DNA of 64,000 bases, from positions 28,083,918 to 28,147,917 of the forward strand of contig RSEF01000006.1 in assembly GCA_003993805.1 (NCBI GenBank). The letters run 5' to 3'. Shown here piece by piece: positions 1 through 12,800 of the stretch. The notes below the pieces were generated by a model that searched no databases, was not told where the DNA came from, and was given only the letters and a program-made list of their open reading frames with translations. How positions within the stretch are numbered: position 1 is the first letter of the stretch; each line of letters opens with the position of its first letter. The translations under genes were made by a program, and so were the position numbers. The DNA is from Himantopus leucocephalus (taxonomy: Eukaryota > Chordata > Aves > Charadriiformes > Recurvirostridae).

Positions 1-406
1 GGACCTATTTCAAAGTTTTTAGCTTCAGTCCACACCCTGCTGGTAGTTAGCTATAAAAATCTCTTTGAAGAAAGCTTTAAAAAAAAAAAAAGTCTACACT
101 GTATTAAAGTAATAAAGTGAGATAAAGGTCATTTGTTTACTCCTTTTGTAATATACACTACTGCCACTGTTACTTGTCAATATAACTAATAGTTCAAAGA
201 TGAAATGAAAGCTACAGAATTACTGGTTACAATGTGCAAATGCATAGTTTAAGTAGTTCTTTTTATGACTCTTCTGTTTATTAGTTAACTCGAAGAATGT
301 GTACTAGCATATATTTGTGCTGGGGAAACTATTATGGTTTACATGGCATAATGTAGTGTACTCCCTCCAAGGTTATTCCACCCTTTCTCTAAATTTTTTC
401 TGGGTT

Positions 407-422
407 TCTCTCTCTCTCTCTC
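407..422 (+). repeat. (TC)8 microsatellite
   Basis: Eight perfect TC units preceded by TTT. Potentially polymorphic; no other role indicated. Confidence 0.85.
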
Positions 423-682
423 CAAAACCAATTTAAAGAAACAAATTAAAACCCTGTAATCCTATTTAAGAACCCAGTCAAAGAAGTCGTCTGCATGTCA
501 CTGTTCCAAAAAATATAATCACTTCTTTAATACAGTCACTCTCTAGGACTCTGATTTCCATCTGATTAAGATTTTTGGTTTATACATTACAACCAAGCTG
601 AAGGGGGTATCCTTCTCTTCCCTCCTGGCCCTATGGTCCTGCCCCATCCTCTCTTGTGTAAGCCCTGCTGCTCACTGAACTT

Positions 683-705
683 CTGCAATTCACCATGAAT
701 TGCAG
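683..705 (+). other. Perfect 10-bp inverted repeat (hairpin)
   Basis: CTGCAATTCA (683-692) and TGAATTGCAG (696-705) are exact reverse complements separated by three bases. The stem is too short for a microRNA precursor and there is no U tract after it. It may be a dyad protein-binding site or chance. Confidence 0.6.
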
Positions 706-2820
706 CAGAATACTTCCTCTCCCCCCTGTTCGCATTAACTCTCTTTAAGTTGAATTAGCTCAAGAGATGGTTGAGTGAACACTAGAGTGGGTGGCGAGGT
801 GTCAAAGGCAGCGGTGAGAACCTGTGGGGAAAGGCGGGGAATAGGGAGATGGGGACTGTCAGCGCTGAGCTTCAGGTTGACTCCAGCCCTTAATCGTTCG
901 GTGGTGACAGCTCTGCAGGGTCCTGCCTGCAGTACTAGGAGGCAATGTGAAAATGTAAGTGGAAGGTGTTTGTGAGTTGACCCTTCTGCAAGGTGACTTG
1001 TTTGTAGGAAAGTAAGAACAAAAAAGCTGTTTCTCTAGGCTTTGAGATACGATGGGGCAGCCACTAGGTTACAAAGTCCCCTCTACGCTTCCGGTACTCT
1101 CAAAATCTGAGGAGGAACAGTCATGTTTAAGGGGAGGCTTTTGGGGATAAATGCAATGTTTTGGAGAAACTGTGTGAATCTTGAAATTATTTTTTGATTA
1201 AAATAATGTCACCATGCTGGGCTGAGCTGCTCTTTGGCTCATGTCATGCACCCGTGTCCCAGCTCCATGAAGTTGCTGGTGAGTGACAGTTCTGGGTGGC
1301 GTGGAGGAGTTGGGTGCTTGGGATTGCATTCTGTAACAGCTTTCCCTTGTCTCCAGGGCCTGCAGTATACACGCACAGCACAAGATGCACAACTAAATTT
1401 TCCATTGTAAAATAAAAAGGTTTTCACTGTTGAACAGCGTGTACCATTGCTGCTCTTATTTTTTAGTTCTATTTCATAGTTATGTGTAAGAAACAAAGGT
1501 TAAATATTGCCATAGTAAAATTTCATTGTGTCAGGTAGACTACAGTGTCTGTGTGTTCAGGAACACATAGAACAAATTATTTCTTTGGTGAGAGGAACAG
1601 GGTTGTGCATTACTAGAAGTAATGAACTTATGCGAATGTTTACAAGACAACTTTATATATATGAAGTAAGAATTACATTGAGGAGAATGTATACAAATAA
1701 GTTGTTTAGCATAGCTCAGCCTGCCTCCCAAAACGTTGTTTAGTTATAACTTGCAGTCTCTTATATGCCTTTTGAAAATGGTATTACCTCTCTTCTCCTT
1801 CCATCCAGGTTCTCATCAGTTAAATGATGTGTAAGAAAACCTAGTGTTGCTACCAACAAATTTGGCAGAAGAATTGTTTTAGAAATGTAATCTAAGAGTT
1901 TCCAACAGCAGAAAGCTGTTTGCTGTTTAAGTTGACTGAAATTGTTCCAGTTAGTTTCTGTGCAGGTGGTGAATGATACAAATTCACAGTGTGAACAGCG
2001 GTCCTGCAGATGCACTTCATGGTCTTCAGTGCTGGGTCCTCCTAGTTTTTCTGGACCTCTCCTTTTTCTCCTTTCTTAGTGGGAATGAAGCATCGTCTTC
2101 AAAAGTTTGTATTTTCTTTCTTTGATACAATGTGCAGGCTTCAATGCAGATACTTAAGGAGTCTTATCAAAGTAATACTGGCTCAGTCAGAGTAAAGATG
2201 CTTTAGTTAAATAGACTATGGCTGTGTTTAAAAATAACAGCTCTGGCTGTGTCAGCGTGTTGGACGACCTGATACTGACTTTCAACAGAAAGAGCTTCTG
2301 AAAATTACTTTGCCTGTAGCACATATCACCCCCAGTGTGAGCTTGTTTTCTGTTGGTAACATTTCAGTGTTAGGTGAACCAAAACAGAGCCCCTGAATTT
2401 TAAATGTGATTAGCCAAGCGACTTCAGAGAGAGCTTGTTGTACTGGACACCTTTTAAAAGCACAAACAGGAGTAGCAGCACTTCTGCTCTTGTTGAAATT
2501 GTCAAAACAGTGGTGTCTGGGGTTGGGTGCAAACACCATCCTCATCTAAGCTCAGTAGCTTTGGGTTCTCAGCCATTTGATTTCTGTAGGAAAAAAGTGG
2601 TGTGTGTACTCTACCAGCCTGAGGTCTGTCTGTGTGTGACTGCCATGCTTCAACACGTGTTCGCTCTTGCTTTCTCATAATAGTAAAGTGTGTGGAGGAG
2701 CTCATTAGTAATTCCCATGCAATTGTCTTATCTCACCCCAACCCTAGTTTGGCTCTTACTTCTGCTGCCTTTCTGAAGACTCATTTCAAGCACTGGTATT
2801 CTTAAAAAGTCTTGGTTAAT

Positions 2821-4973
2821 GCCATATGTTAAAAAAAAAAAAGTAAAACATTTTCAAAATACTATGTGTATCTGATGTTTATTCCGTTTCTTACAGTTCT
2901 TGTTCTGTGTGGGTTTTCTGTCCTTTTTTTTGTTTCTTGGCAAGGAAGGCAGTATTACATTCTTGTACCAAGAGGAAGGGTATTAAGCTTACTCATAAAA
3001 AGAAGATTTATTATCAAATGTAGTTTTTCATTTTGTCCATTGGAATTTTTTTTTAAAACTCTAACCATACCCAGATTACTGGCTTCATTCATACGGTCGT
3101 TGTAGCAAGTCTGGATGCTGTCTTTGTTAAATTATGGCTCCTGAGGGTTTTCTGTTACAGAGGTTTCTTCAGTCAGGGGAAATGAGGGTATAATAAAGAG
3201 GATCCAAGGACCGGACATAATGATTCTATATAATTGAAACAAACAATGCCAGATTTGGCTGATGTTGGATTTTCCATCAAATTTTATTGGCGTTTGTTCA
3301 TTTTGCTTTAAGCAGAGTTTAAAACTGAGGCAGCTTGAGTGCCTGAAGTAACTGAAAGACCAATAGCAGACGATTTGGGCAGTATTTTTAATCAGTGTAT
3401 CCCATCTTCATGCATTTATACTGAATGCTGGCTTACTCAGGAAGTCTCCTTGATTCAAATGCCATTAGAGCAGTAAATTCAACAGGAGACATCCACATTC
3501 ATAGAAAGGACTATAACTGAAGCCAGTATAATAGACCTGGCTGTGCCTGAGGTTCCTGAAACCTTGTTCCAACGGCAAGAAGCGGTGCTGCTTTCTGGCA
3601 CAGTGAGTACCTGATCTTCGTTGCTGCTGCCTCTGACTTGTTGCAACTGTCTGCTAGCTGTTAATGGTATCTTTCGCCTTCTACTACACTTATAAAATAT
3701 TAATTGTGATAGAATCCTCAAAACATACTTCAGGATACAAGCAAATTTGCTGAGAGATTCTATAAATAAATAGAATCTCGGCCAGAAATACAGTGTGAAG
3801 TGAGAAGGCAGAGTGTGCTGGTGGTTTTCTTTCTCTCTGATGTTGAGCACTGCCAAAAGAGGAATGATGCTGAATCTGTTTCTCACTGCTTCTGCTATGC
3901 CAGAACATTGGTCTTTCAGGGTAGAAAGTGTGCAGTACTGAAGTTTTCTGCAAATACTTCTCAAGCAGAGACGTGAAGGAAAAAAAAATAGTATTAGCTT
4001 TGACACTTAGAAACTAATAGGTACCACAATAAAGCTGCTGAAGTCAAAACTGTAGCCAACTTTTTAATACCCTTTTCTTTTAGATTGTTTTAGGGGTATT
4101 TTTCCCCCCTTTTTTCCTCAATAATTTTTGTGTCTTTGAGCTTTGATGAAATTGGGTGCAACGATTGAATCATACCCAATACACAAAACTGTTTCCTCTC
4201 CCCATCTATTTCTGCACATGCTCTTCAACATACCTTATTCACTTCTTTATTCATAGAAATCTAGGAGAGACTTTCTTAATGCTCTTTCTCTTCTTATTCA
4301 GGCTCAAGTGCACAAGTTTAACTCCTTTTCTAATCTTAGTTACTACCCATGTTAGAAGCCACTCACTGGTAAAAATGAAAGCCCTTACAGTGGCTAATTG
4401 TGTAGCACTTTGGAAGATGAAAACTGGATTCTTCATGGAGCAAAAAGCTGTATATGATTTGAGATTAGCACTTGCAGTGCATTAGCGCGGTGCATGATGG
4501 TCAAATTTAATGAACGCAGCTTTTTTAGTCTTTCTTTTGTAGCATAATATGCATGTGGTACAATAAATAGGATTCTGCTTGATGAAAAAAGAAAACTGAC
4601 AGAAGGGGTAAAACTACATATTGCCCCAAGGATAAACTTTGGGAAATATTTCTGTGGATTACAGCAATGGGTATTACGTAAGACAGAATAATTTAGGCAC
4701 TTCAGGGCAAACTTTTTTTTTTAAAGCATTTGTAAAAGTAGGATTTGTCTGTCTAGAAATTTATTGCAATGTCCACTTCTAACCAGAGGCGAGATGAGTA
4801 TGGATGTGTTGTAAAATCATAGTCATCTACAGAAGCCTGTGGATTTTGAGGGTTGCAAGGTTGTGTAACTTGGTGTGGAAAAACATAAAAGGCTACAGCT
4901 GACATGTTCAAATTATTGATTTATCTTGCAGTTGTGTGAAACTGTTTCCTGAGAGGTTTGAGTGACAGTATTT
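2821..4973. other. Non-coding segment
   Basis: AT-rich sequence with short A and T runs. It includes the longest open frame in the window (minus strand, 3479-4006, 175 codons), which has no recognisable domain and a low-complexity N-terminus, so I treat it as chance. Nothing else is seen. Confidence 0.6.
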
Positions 4974-5038
4974 AGAATCATAGAATACCGGGTTGGAAGG
5001 GACCTTGAGGATCATCTGGGCCAACCTTTCTTGGCAAA
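4974..5038 (-). mobile_element. CR1 LINE 3'-end fragment (about 65 bp)
   Basis: On the + strand this reads AGAATCATAGAATACC, then GGTTGGAAGGGACCTTGAGG, then ATCATCTGGGCCAACC and TTTCTTGGCAAAA. That is the reverse complement of the 3' terminus of chicken-repeat-1 elements, including the remnant of their 8-base terminal repeat (ATTCTATG type). The form CCAACCTTTCTTGGCAAAA resembles the CR1-X/Y type rather than the commonest chicken CR1-F type; that subfamily call is from memory. The copy is heavily 5'-truncated, which is the normal fate of CR1 insertions, and has no coding capacity. It is the clearest sign that the host is a bird or other sauropsid. Confidence 0.92.
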
Positions 5039-8000
5039 AAAGAAAAATTTAGTGTATGAGAATCTGATTTTCTTGTTGTTTTTTCTTTGCAGTAAACTGA
5101 ACTAGCACAGAATTGACCAATAGTGTGTGATTGTGCAGCTTTCTGATTAACTGGAGTGCTCTCTTCAGGGCATTTGATAGATTGGGGGGATTATAAAAGT
5201 AGAACTATCATGGTTGTGAGATGCAGTGATTTCCTTGTAGCATCTTGGGGGCAGGGGGTGAGTTTGCACTGGACTCAAATCCGTAGCTACCAAGACTTTC
5301 TCTTGAGCCATAGCATCTTCCTTTGGCTCAGTCCAAAAGGGAGAGGAATGGCAGGAGGTATTCACACCACTCAGCTTGGCCATCTGAGGCTCTCCCCTTA
5401 ATCACATTCCTCTTTTCAATTGCTTTTTGGAGAACTCTCTATGGATGCCGGAAGCCTTAAAACAAGGCAAGCCTAACTCAGGCTTGGTTGGCTAATTATG
5501 GTGCCCCGGTAGAGTAGTGTGAATAGCACACTTAGGTTATTAGGCTTGCATACAAATTCTCTGTACAATGGGGCCTAGATCCGTATGTTCTCTCGCCTCC
5601 GTGCAGATAACGCCCGGATAACAATTCTCTCTTTAGTTCTCAGCTCATTATTCAGATTGCTGTCATATTTAAATATCCCATCTGCATATTGGCTTAACCT
5701 TGGGAAAGATTTGGGCTGTGAGATTGTATTTTTTTAACAAACTTCTTAATACGTCATGTAAATGCTGCAGTATGTTATCTTTCACCTTTTAAGATATTTT
5801 ATCCTGTACTGATGCAACAGCTGCTGATATCTGTGTTAATCAGTTGGCTTAGGTCCACGTGGCCTTTTTCGCTTAGCCATTCCTCCACATTCACCCTTTC
5901 TGGGGACAGTGAAACCCTTCATGTGAAATAATTGGCACCTGGTAAATGAATGAAGGTTTTGCCACTGCCACGTTATTAATATGTCTAGAAACAACCTGTA
6001 TGTGTTGGGTTCTCAGGCAGTTCAATTTGTTTGTCTTCCTTCTTAAGGAAATAAACAAATGCACACCTATCCTCATTTGTTTCTCCTACCCCCCATCTAT
6101 AGGTAGGCTTCAGAATCAGTCAAATCAAAATATTCTCAAATTGCAGTTTCTTTTATGTTTGAAGAAAAAGCTTTGGTAGCAGGTTTTCTGTTACAAATAG
6201 TAGGTAAGGGCATCTACCCAGCAGGTCTGTTCTAACTGAGGCTGTAGCAGTTGAAGTTTGGGAGTAATTTTTAGGCACTGTGTAGACTGCATGTGGGCAG
6301 AGCTGCTCGTGTGTATTATCCACCCTAACCAAAGTTGCTGGAAAAGCATGGGTGAGAGAGTAGCTGAGCCTCAGTGCTCAGACACTCCAGCAGCCTCTCT
6401 CGCTGAAATAACCTTTTCCTCATAGAGCAGAAACAAGTGCTTGCCTCACATCTGTGCTCAGATGGCCTTGTTTATCCAATCCATCCTTGCCAAAGTTTCC
6501 TCTATGAACAAGCCATTAGGTCTAACTGTACTTCAAATCAGTCTGATTCCACCACTAAAGTGTTTATACAAATATATATATATATTTTAATCCTGTTGAA
6601 AATTATGCTTAGTTCAGATGTAATGGATGTTTAAAATCCTTGTGAAAGGTCGCTTGGGACATTTTAAATAGTTGTGAAAAAATCCAGTTGTTCCATCTTG
6701 CTGCCTCATGAAGTAAATAAGAGTTGTGTACCTGTTGATTAAAAATTAGCTGGTCATGAGAGGATTTTAAAATTGAAGCTCCATTCATACCATCCAACAT
6801 TGTATTTCTTAGGTGAAAACAGGACTTTTCCCTGCTTTGATTTTTATTCTTCAACTTTTTCATCATTTTATATGATCTTTTCAATACCTTGCTCAGAAAA
6901 GATAATCTAGATCAATCAAGTACCTGAGCTTTATCAATAAATGTAGGTGCTCATAAGTGGCAATGTCCTCTGAAAGAGTTATTTGGCTTTATGTTTCAAA
7001 GGTGCAACCAAAACATAATATGGGGAAGGAGGTTGTTTACTTTTCAACTGTTGATTTTAAGTGATGTCACTGGTGGTTAACTAACCTAGCTTCCAAGTAC
7101 TTCAATTCCTTCAATAAATACATTGCCAAGGCAATAACCTCAGTAACCATGAACCATTTGGGGTTTTTACTAGATTAATTTTATATGAACATGAACGTAG
7201 AGTGAGAGTAAAATGATTATACAGGGAGATAATTTTTCTTAAATGCTGGATTCTCTATTCATATGAATGTAAACTTGTCTGATCTATTTCAGGAGTGCAC
7301 TTGTTAAGAGAACTGTTCTTAAATACTTCAGTACTTGAATATCAAATATAATGAAAATCATCTGGGTTTAGAGGTGGAATGATGCAGTCAGTCTTTCTGT
7401 GCTGTTTCTATCCTGTTTTGAAAACAGTTTGAGTATTACTCAAACTTTCTTGAGGTAAGTTGATAGGATTTTATAAATCAGCAAGCATGAAAAAAACAAG
7501 TTCTTATTTAGACCTTACTAATTTTGACTTTAAAACTTACTTGTTATTTCTATCCATTTTGTTGATTGCTTGGGGTTTTATCAGAATTAAATTACCTTTT
7601 ATGTTCTAAGCAATACCAGAGCACACAAATTAAATCTTTATCGTATATCTGAGTTACCTTACTGAGAGCTCTATAAATTGGTGAGATTTTAGGGATGTCA
7701 TTAGTGATCAAAAACTTGGGTATGTATCAGCTGGTTTTCTATTTTTTTTTTTTTAAACTTGGAACACTAAAAATAATTGATTAAAGTGTCGTAAGTTTCT
7801 CTGCTCCTGTGAGTAGAGATGTAGTAACTATTTTTGTACTTTGAAAATCCAATTACAAGTAAGGTGCAGTCCTAGATAAGCATTGTTTGTAGTAAAGCAG
7901 CTCAGTCTAGACTCAGTTTTAACTTGCAGTGTTGCCTTCTCACAATTGGTATGGGGATGATCTGCCACAGAGCAGTGTTTTTCTCAGCAACATGTTCAGC

Positions 8001-9650
8001 TTTGCTTTGGCATGCTTGAATTATTCTTGTATTGGAAGTGTGAAAGGGGAGGGTGTGTAACTTTTAGTTCTAGGACACATTTTTTGTGAGTTAAGAGACT
8101 TAGAAAAAACAGAAGATGAGTGAAATGATCGTACATAGAGAGAATTTTTCCTTAAATATTGGGTTCAAGATGTAGGCCACATCTGTAATCATGTTTTTAG
8201 AAATGAGTCCATATTAAATCAATTCTCTGCCAACAGCATCTGGTTGCACTTTATGTACATGTTTTCTTTCATAGAGAAAGCAAACCATATGACATAACCC
8301 AGTCAGATAAAAATGATTGTTTATAATGCTTTGTTTATTTATATAGCACCATGAGATGAAATATGCCTTCATCTGAAAAACCTTACAGCAGATTACAAAG
8401 GTGAGCAGATGACATCTGCGTTTCCAGATGGCTGGTCTGGGGTACTATGTATTGTAGTTAATAAGCACTGCTTAAATGGATATAAAATTAGTAGCTCAAT
8501 TGCTAATCGAATGGGGACTAATAATTCCAGGTGCCTTATTCATGGGGTTGTGTCCTGCATGCTGTAGTGCCCCTGCAATGCTGGTAGCACTCCTGAAGCA
8601 TTGCATGGGGTCAGAAAAAGCAATACTGCGCAGTGACAAACCAACAGATGTGGTGCCTTTTAGGACTAGTAGCAAACCCCTGGTACTACTCACTGCCATG
8701 AGTAAAATTTGGGAGCAGTGATTTGCTTTTAATAAAATAGACTGCATAGCAGTCATTTGCATCACTTGTCCAGACTAATTTCAGCAGCTTGATCTTAATT
8801 ATGCTCTTAAAAGTGCCTTCTTTGCTTACAAAATGAGGTCTCTCTGTGGGCCTTGTGAAGAGGTCCAGCTTGGGCTCACACTTTGGGTTCAACTCGGGAA
8901 ACAGCCAAAATTAAGAATTGGAAATACCTTGCAAACATCAGAGGCATGATTTCCCGTAATAAAAAGTGTTGGGCTATGATGCCCTCAGAGCAGGGGAAGC
9001 TATGTAGTGCCTGCTGTAATGCTAAACAACAGATCTTTTCAGCACTTGCCCTCCGAGGTATTTAAGGGTGTCAGCCGTGTCTTTCCCACATGAAAGTTAG
9101 TCCACCTGCAGCTGTGGAAAAAGCTGTAGATAAGGCAGTGTTTAACTGATCATGTACAGTACTCTATTTCTGATTTTAAAATATTTGGAAGGAGCAATTT
9201 CCATATAGGCCAGCAGACAGTAACTCCAGAAATAGCTTTTTGTGTCAAAAACTTCATAGGAGCTTTTATGCCCTGCAAGACCTTGTGTGTCAGTGAGGGA
9301 CATTCTGGGAAGGGAGGCAAATGTCATCTACAGTAGGGTTTATTTCTCCCCTTGACAGGCTCTGATCAAACCTGTGCAAGGGAAGGACATTTTGACAGTT
9401 TGTACCTAGATAAAATATCCTTTTGTTGTTAACAGTCTCATCTGAGATCCAGGGTGTCTGTCATTTTGGATGTTTTAATTGATCATTCATACACTAAAGT
9501 TGCTTGGAAAATGCAGTATTCAACAAGTAATACTTTCTTGGAGTCTTTCCATTTCAACTAATTAGCTTATCTGTTAAGAGCATAACTTTTTTTGACTCAG
9601 TCATGAGAATGGCAGTGGTTTAGAATAGATTTTTTTTTTTGTTGCAATAC
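5039..9650. other. Non-coding segment with small CpG cluster and a duplicated motif
   Basis: Around 5581-5616 five CpGs fall within about 36 bases of otherwise CpG-poor DNA. Two related roughly 50-bp stretches lie at 7204-7253 and 8115-8166. A phrase at 8332-8350 (TTTATTTATATAGCACC) followed by CTTACAG at 8382 vaguely recalls ancient L3-type LINE 3' ends. There is no exon or RNA gene. Confidence 0.55.
6572..6585 (+). repeat. Short (AT)n microsatellite
   Basis: About seven alternating A/T dinucleotide units leading into TTTTAA. A simple repeat. Confidence 0.75.
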
Positions 9651-12600
9651 CAGAACAAAATAGGAATTTAAATACTGTGGCTATTAGACCTTTTAAAATT
9701 AGGCATCCTAATTAACAGAGCTAAACATCTTAATTGCTTAATGTAATTAACAGAATACCTATTACCTTTTTAGTTGCTAGGCTAAAAGGTTTTTAGCCAA
9801 GTACAAGCTTTTGCTGTGCATGATGACCCTTTAAAGGCTTTTGGGACTCCGTCCAGCTGGCAGCTTGGCATTGCTGAACAGATGTGGCTGGTCTCTGAAG
9901 AGCTGATCTGTACTGCTAGCTTTATTAATTCCTGACATTTGTATTGATCTGTGGGTCCAAACAAGAGTAAAGAGCCTCATGTGTAACTGGCATAACGTTT
10001 AAGTTCCTCTTGGTCTTTTCCTGATATGTTCAGGATATATTTTGGTAGGTCTTAGCAGCTTTTTTTGTTTGTATGTGTTTTACTGTTTCTTGGCTTCATG
10101 TTCTGTTCTTGGTGATTCATAGAACATCAAAATGCCCAGAAATTATGTTCTCAGCACTTTGGAAGACCTGTCCAGATAATTCTGAATACTGCTTGCTCAT
10201 GGGAAGCAAGTGGGTGTGCTCGAGGAGCATTCAAGTTTCCTGAAAGTGCTCATGATTACTGAGGAGCCGTTTTGCAGCTCTCTTCTGAGAAGAATTCTTC
10301 ACTTCTTCCAAATATTATTTAATAATTAGAATCCTGAGGTTGGAGGAAGTACACTTTCCTGTAATAAGGACAGATGGTGTTGAAAAAGCAATTGAAAATT
10401 TCTCGTGATGTACTGGAGTTTGATTTCTCCTGGAATCTAATTTCTATCCACAAAAGGTGAGCTGTAGTAAACTGGGACTGGTATGACAGTAAACTCAAAG
10501 CACAAGTGACAGATTTTTCTCTTAGTCTGGGGAGAGTTATAGTCAGATGTTCTGCATATGAGAAGTCTTTGTGGGCCACCCATTAATGTATTATTATCAA
10601 AGTACTAAATTGAAGATTTTCTTTAAATTCTTATCAAATCAAAGAGGAATCTTGAAATGGTTTAGGGGTTTATGAATAAGAACAGTATGACCAGAAGTTG
10701 GCCTGTTGGAGATACTCATCAAAGGCAGTTGTACATGGTGGTCTGAAGGTTATCAGTGGAGGATGCCAGTGGGCTATCAATTTCCCTCTTCAACCCCACT
10801 CTGGCACAAATAAACATGCTAATTACTGCAACAAAGGTGCTGCGTGAATGCACATTACTGACTTTATCCCAAGAAATGTAAAGCACTAGCCAATTTCTGA
10901 TATAATCCAGGAAAAACATTTATTCAAATACTTACTGAAGACAGATGTTTGGGAGGTTTTTGTGGGTGTGTTAAAGTCTTTAAAAAAAAAAAAAATTAAA
11001 AAGATCCTGAACTGTAATTATAATAACTGATTGTTTATACCTTTCCAATCCTTGGTCTCTGAGGCTGTGTTCTGATAATTTCTCCAAGGGAAGCACTTGC
11101 TGGTTAGAAAGTGGATTCAGATTGAGACCACCCAATAGGCACTGGATAGCAGTCATGACAATATGTATGTTTTCATTTAGTATAAACATTTTGAACTTAA
11201 TGACTTCCTGTTTCTAAGGATGAGAATAATCTTGCTTAAAAAAAGGAGGAGGGGGAATACTAAAACCGGAAACTTGAGTACGTCTGCGCTTTGCTAGTAA
11301 ACCTATAGGTTGATGCAAACTCAGGAGCAAGTTCATGAGATGATGTGGTATTACAGCTTGCAATTCCTAAGGTGTTTGTTAAGCAGTCATGGTTGTTGTC
11401 ATACAAAGACGCAGACTTGTGCATTTTTCCGAACAGAAATGGAACAAGCAACAAGAGCTTGTTGAATGGAACAGCAAATGAGGAAGGAGCAGATGGCCGA
11501 GAAGTCAGTGAGGGGAGAATACGGATGGTGTGTTAAGTAGCGTCTTGACTTAATAAAATGTGACACTGGGTAGGATTTCTGTTTAACTGGGTAACAAGCC
11601 TCTATTTACATTTCCCAACCCAATCTGAATAGGCAAATACTACTATAAAAGAGTAAAAAGAAAAGCTTAGATAAAACCTCAAGATTAGACTTGAATCATT
11701 AAAACACTCAACAGTTGGACTCAAGTTGAAGGTGTCAATTAATTGTATCCTAGTTTTGCTGTCTTTTGTAACTGAATTTGATGTACAAGTTCTCAATGTG
11801 GCAGAGTTTTAGAAGCAGCCTGTAAAAGTGACTATTTTGTTTCTTGAGTTTAGCAGTTTCAGCAGGGGAAGCAAGTGAGTTGCAAGATCGGAAAGGACTT
11901 GTGTAAATTGACTGAGGTGCAGATACTCAGGAAATGCTACACTTCTGTAGTACTGTTTTATTTTAGACCTGGACTTGGATTAATTCTGGTGGCCTTCAAC
12001 ATATATCTCGTGCAGTCTTGCATCAGCACTTTATGTAGCACTCTTTGATCAGCACATGTTTTCTTCCCTTTTTAAAGTAATTTTTGTTGAAGGGATCAAA
12101 GTGTGTACAATAAATGCCCTTTGCCAAAGTTGAGGATCTTATTAGAAAGGTGGCTACTGAGAGGTGAGGAGGGGAATGGCATGGTTTGATTTAACTTTGC
12201 AAGAGCTGGGAGGGGGGAATCGAAACCAAATGAGGTCTCATCCTTCCTTTCTTGAGGAAGAAACATAAAACTAGCATCCTTTTTGCATAGTAATAATTTA
12301 CATTTGTACTGTTCTAACTGTACACTTGAGTATCGTTTCAACTTATGGTTTTGAAGGCTGAAAAACAGTCCCCTCCCAAAAGGGCTTTGCTAGAAGTGTG
12401 CTGGAGGAGCCTGTGGAATTGAGTCTGTTTGACTAAGTTACAAATAACGTTCTGTGTCAACTGGAGGAAAAAAAAAAAAGGGAAAAACTTCTTTTCTGAA
12501 GAGGAAAGAAACATTAACTGGTCATGTCTTATACCCTGGTAACTTCTATTTTTGAGAATGCTTGACCTGTGTTAAATTGCAATGTTCATACTGATTTGGA

Positions 12601-12800
12601 GTTGGGATTATGGGATTTGGACAATAATATGTGTATTGTGAAATGAAATCTCTTTCCAAGTCAAAACATAAAAATTTGCTTTTGCTTTTAGTGGCAAAGT
12701 AAGTTAAACTAATTGAGCAATCTTCTGAAGCTTTGCATGGTCCAGGCGTTCATCAAAGTAGGGATTTGTCTTCTGAATGTAAGTAAATTTGAACATTGTT
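9651..12800. other. Non-coding segment with TAATTA-type cluster
   Basis: Bases 9660-9790 are rich in TTAATTA and TAATTAACAG words, including CTAATTAACAGAG and GTAATTAACAGAA about 40 bp apart. The rest is ordinary intronic sequence with A runs near 10982 and 12467. No exon, transposon or RNA gene was recognised. Confidence 0.55.
10982..10995 (+). repeat. Poly-A tract (14 A)
   Basis: Fourteen A followed by TTAAAAAG. A simple homopolymer only. Confidence 0.75.

Larger units (their letters stand above)
1..2820. other. Non-coding segment, AT-rich with one moderately CpG-bearing patch
   Basis: Contains the (TC)8 repeat and the 683-705 hairpin. Bases 775-960 hold about six CpGs (GGCGAGG, CAGCGG, AGGCGGGG, TCGTTCGG) and end at a donor-like AATGTAAGTGG (GTAAGT at 955-960), so a weak first-exon possibility exists. 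Otherwise there is no exon, RNA gene or transposon that I recognise; short open frames are chance. Confidence 0.6.

Noticed and set aside
3479..4006. Minus-strand open frame of 175 codons, the longest in the window
   Set aside because: No recognisable domain, biased low-complexity start, no splice or promoter context. One frame of this size in 64 kb of AT-rich DNA on six frames can be chance.
7391..7460. Micro-exon between an acceptor-like CAG (7427) and GAG/GTAAGTTG donor (7454)
   Set aside because: The acceptor is interrupted by purines and the exon would be under 30 bases; donor hexamers occur by chance at this rate.
10322..10350. CR1-like phrase AGAATCCTGAGGTTGGAGGA
   Set aside because: The match does not continue into the GACC...GATCATC part that defines the CR1 3' end.
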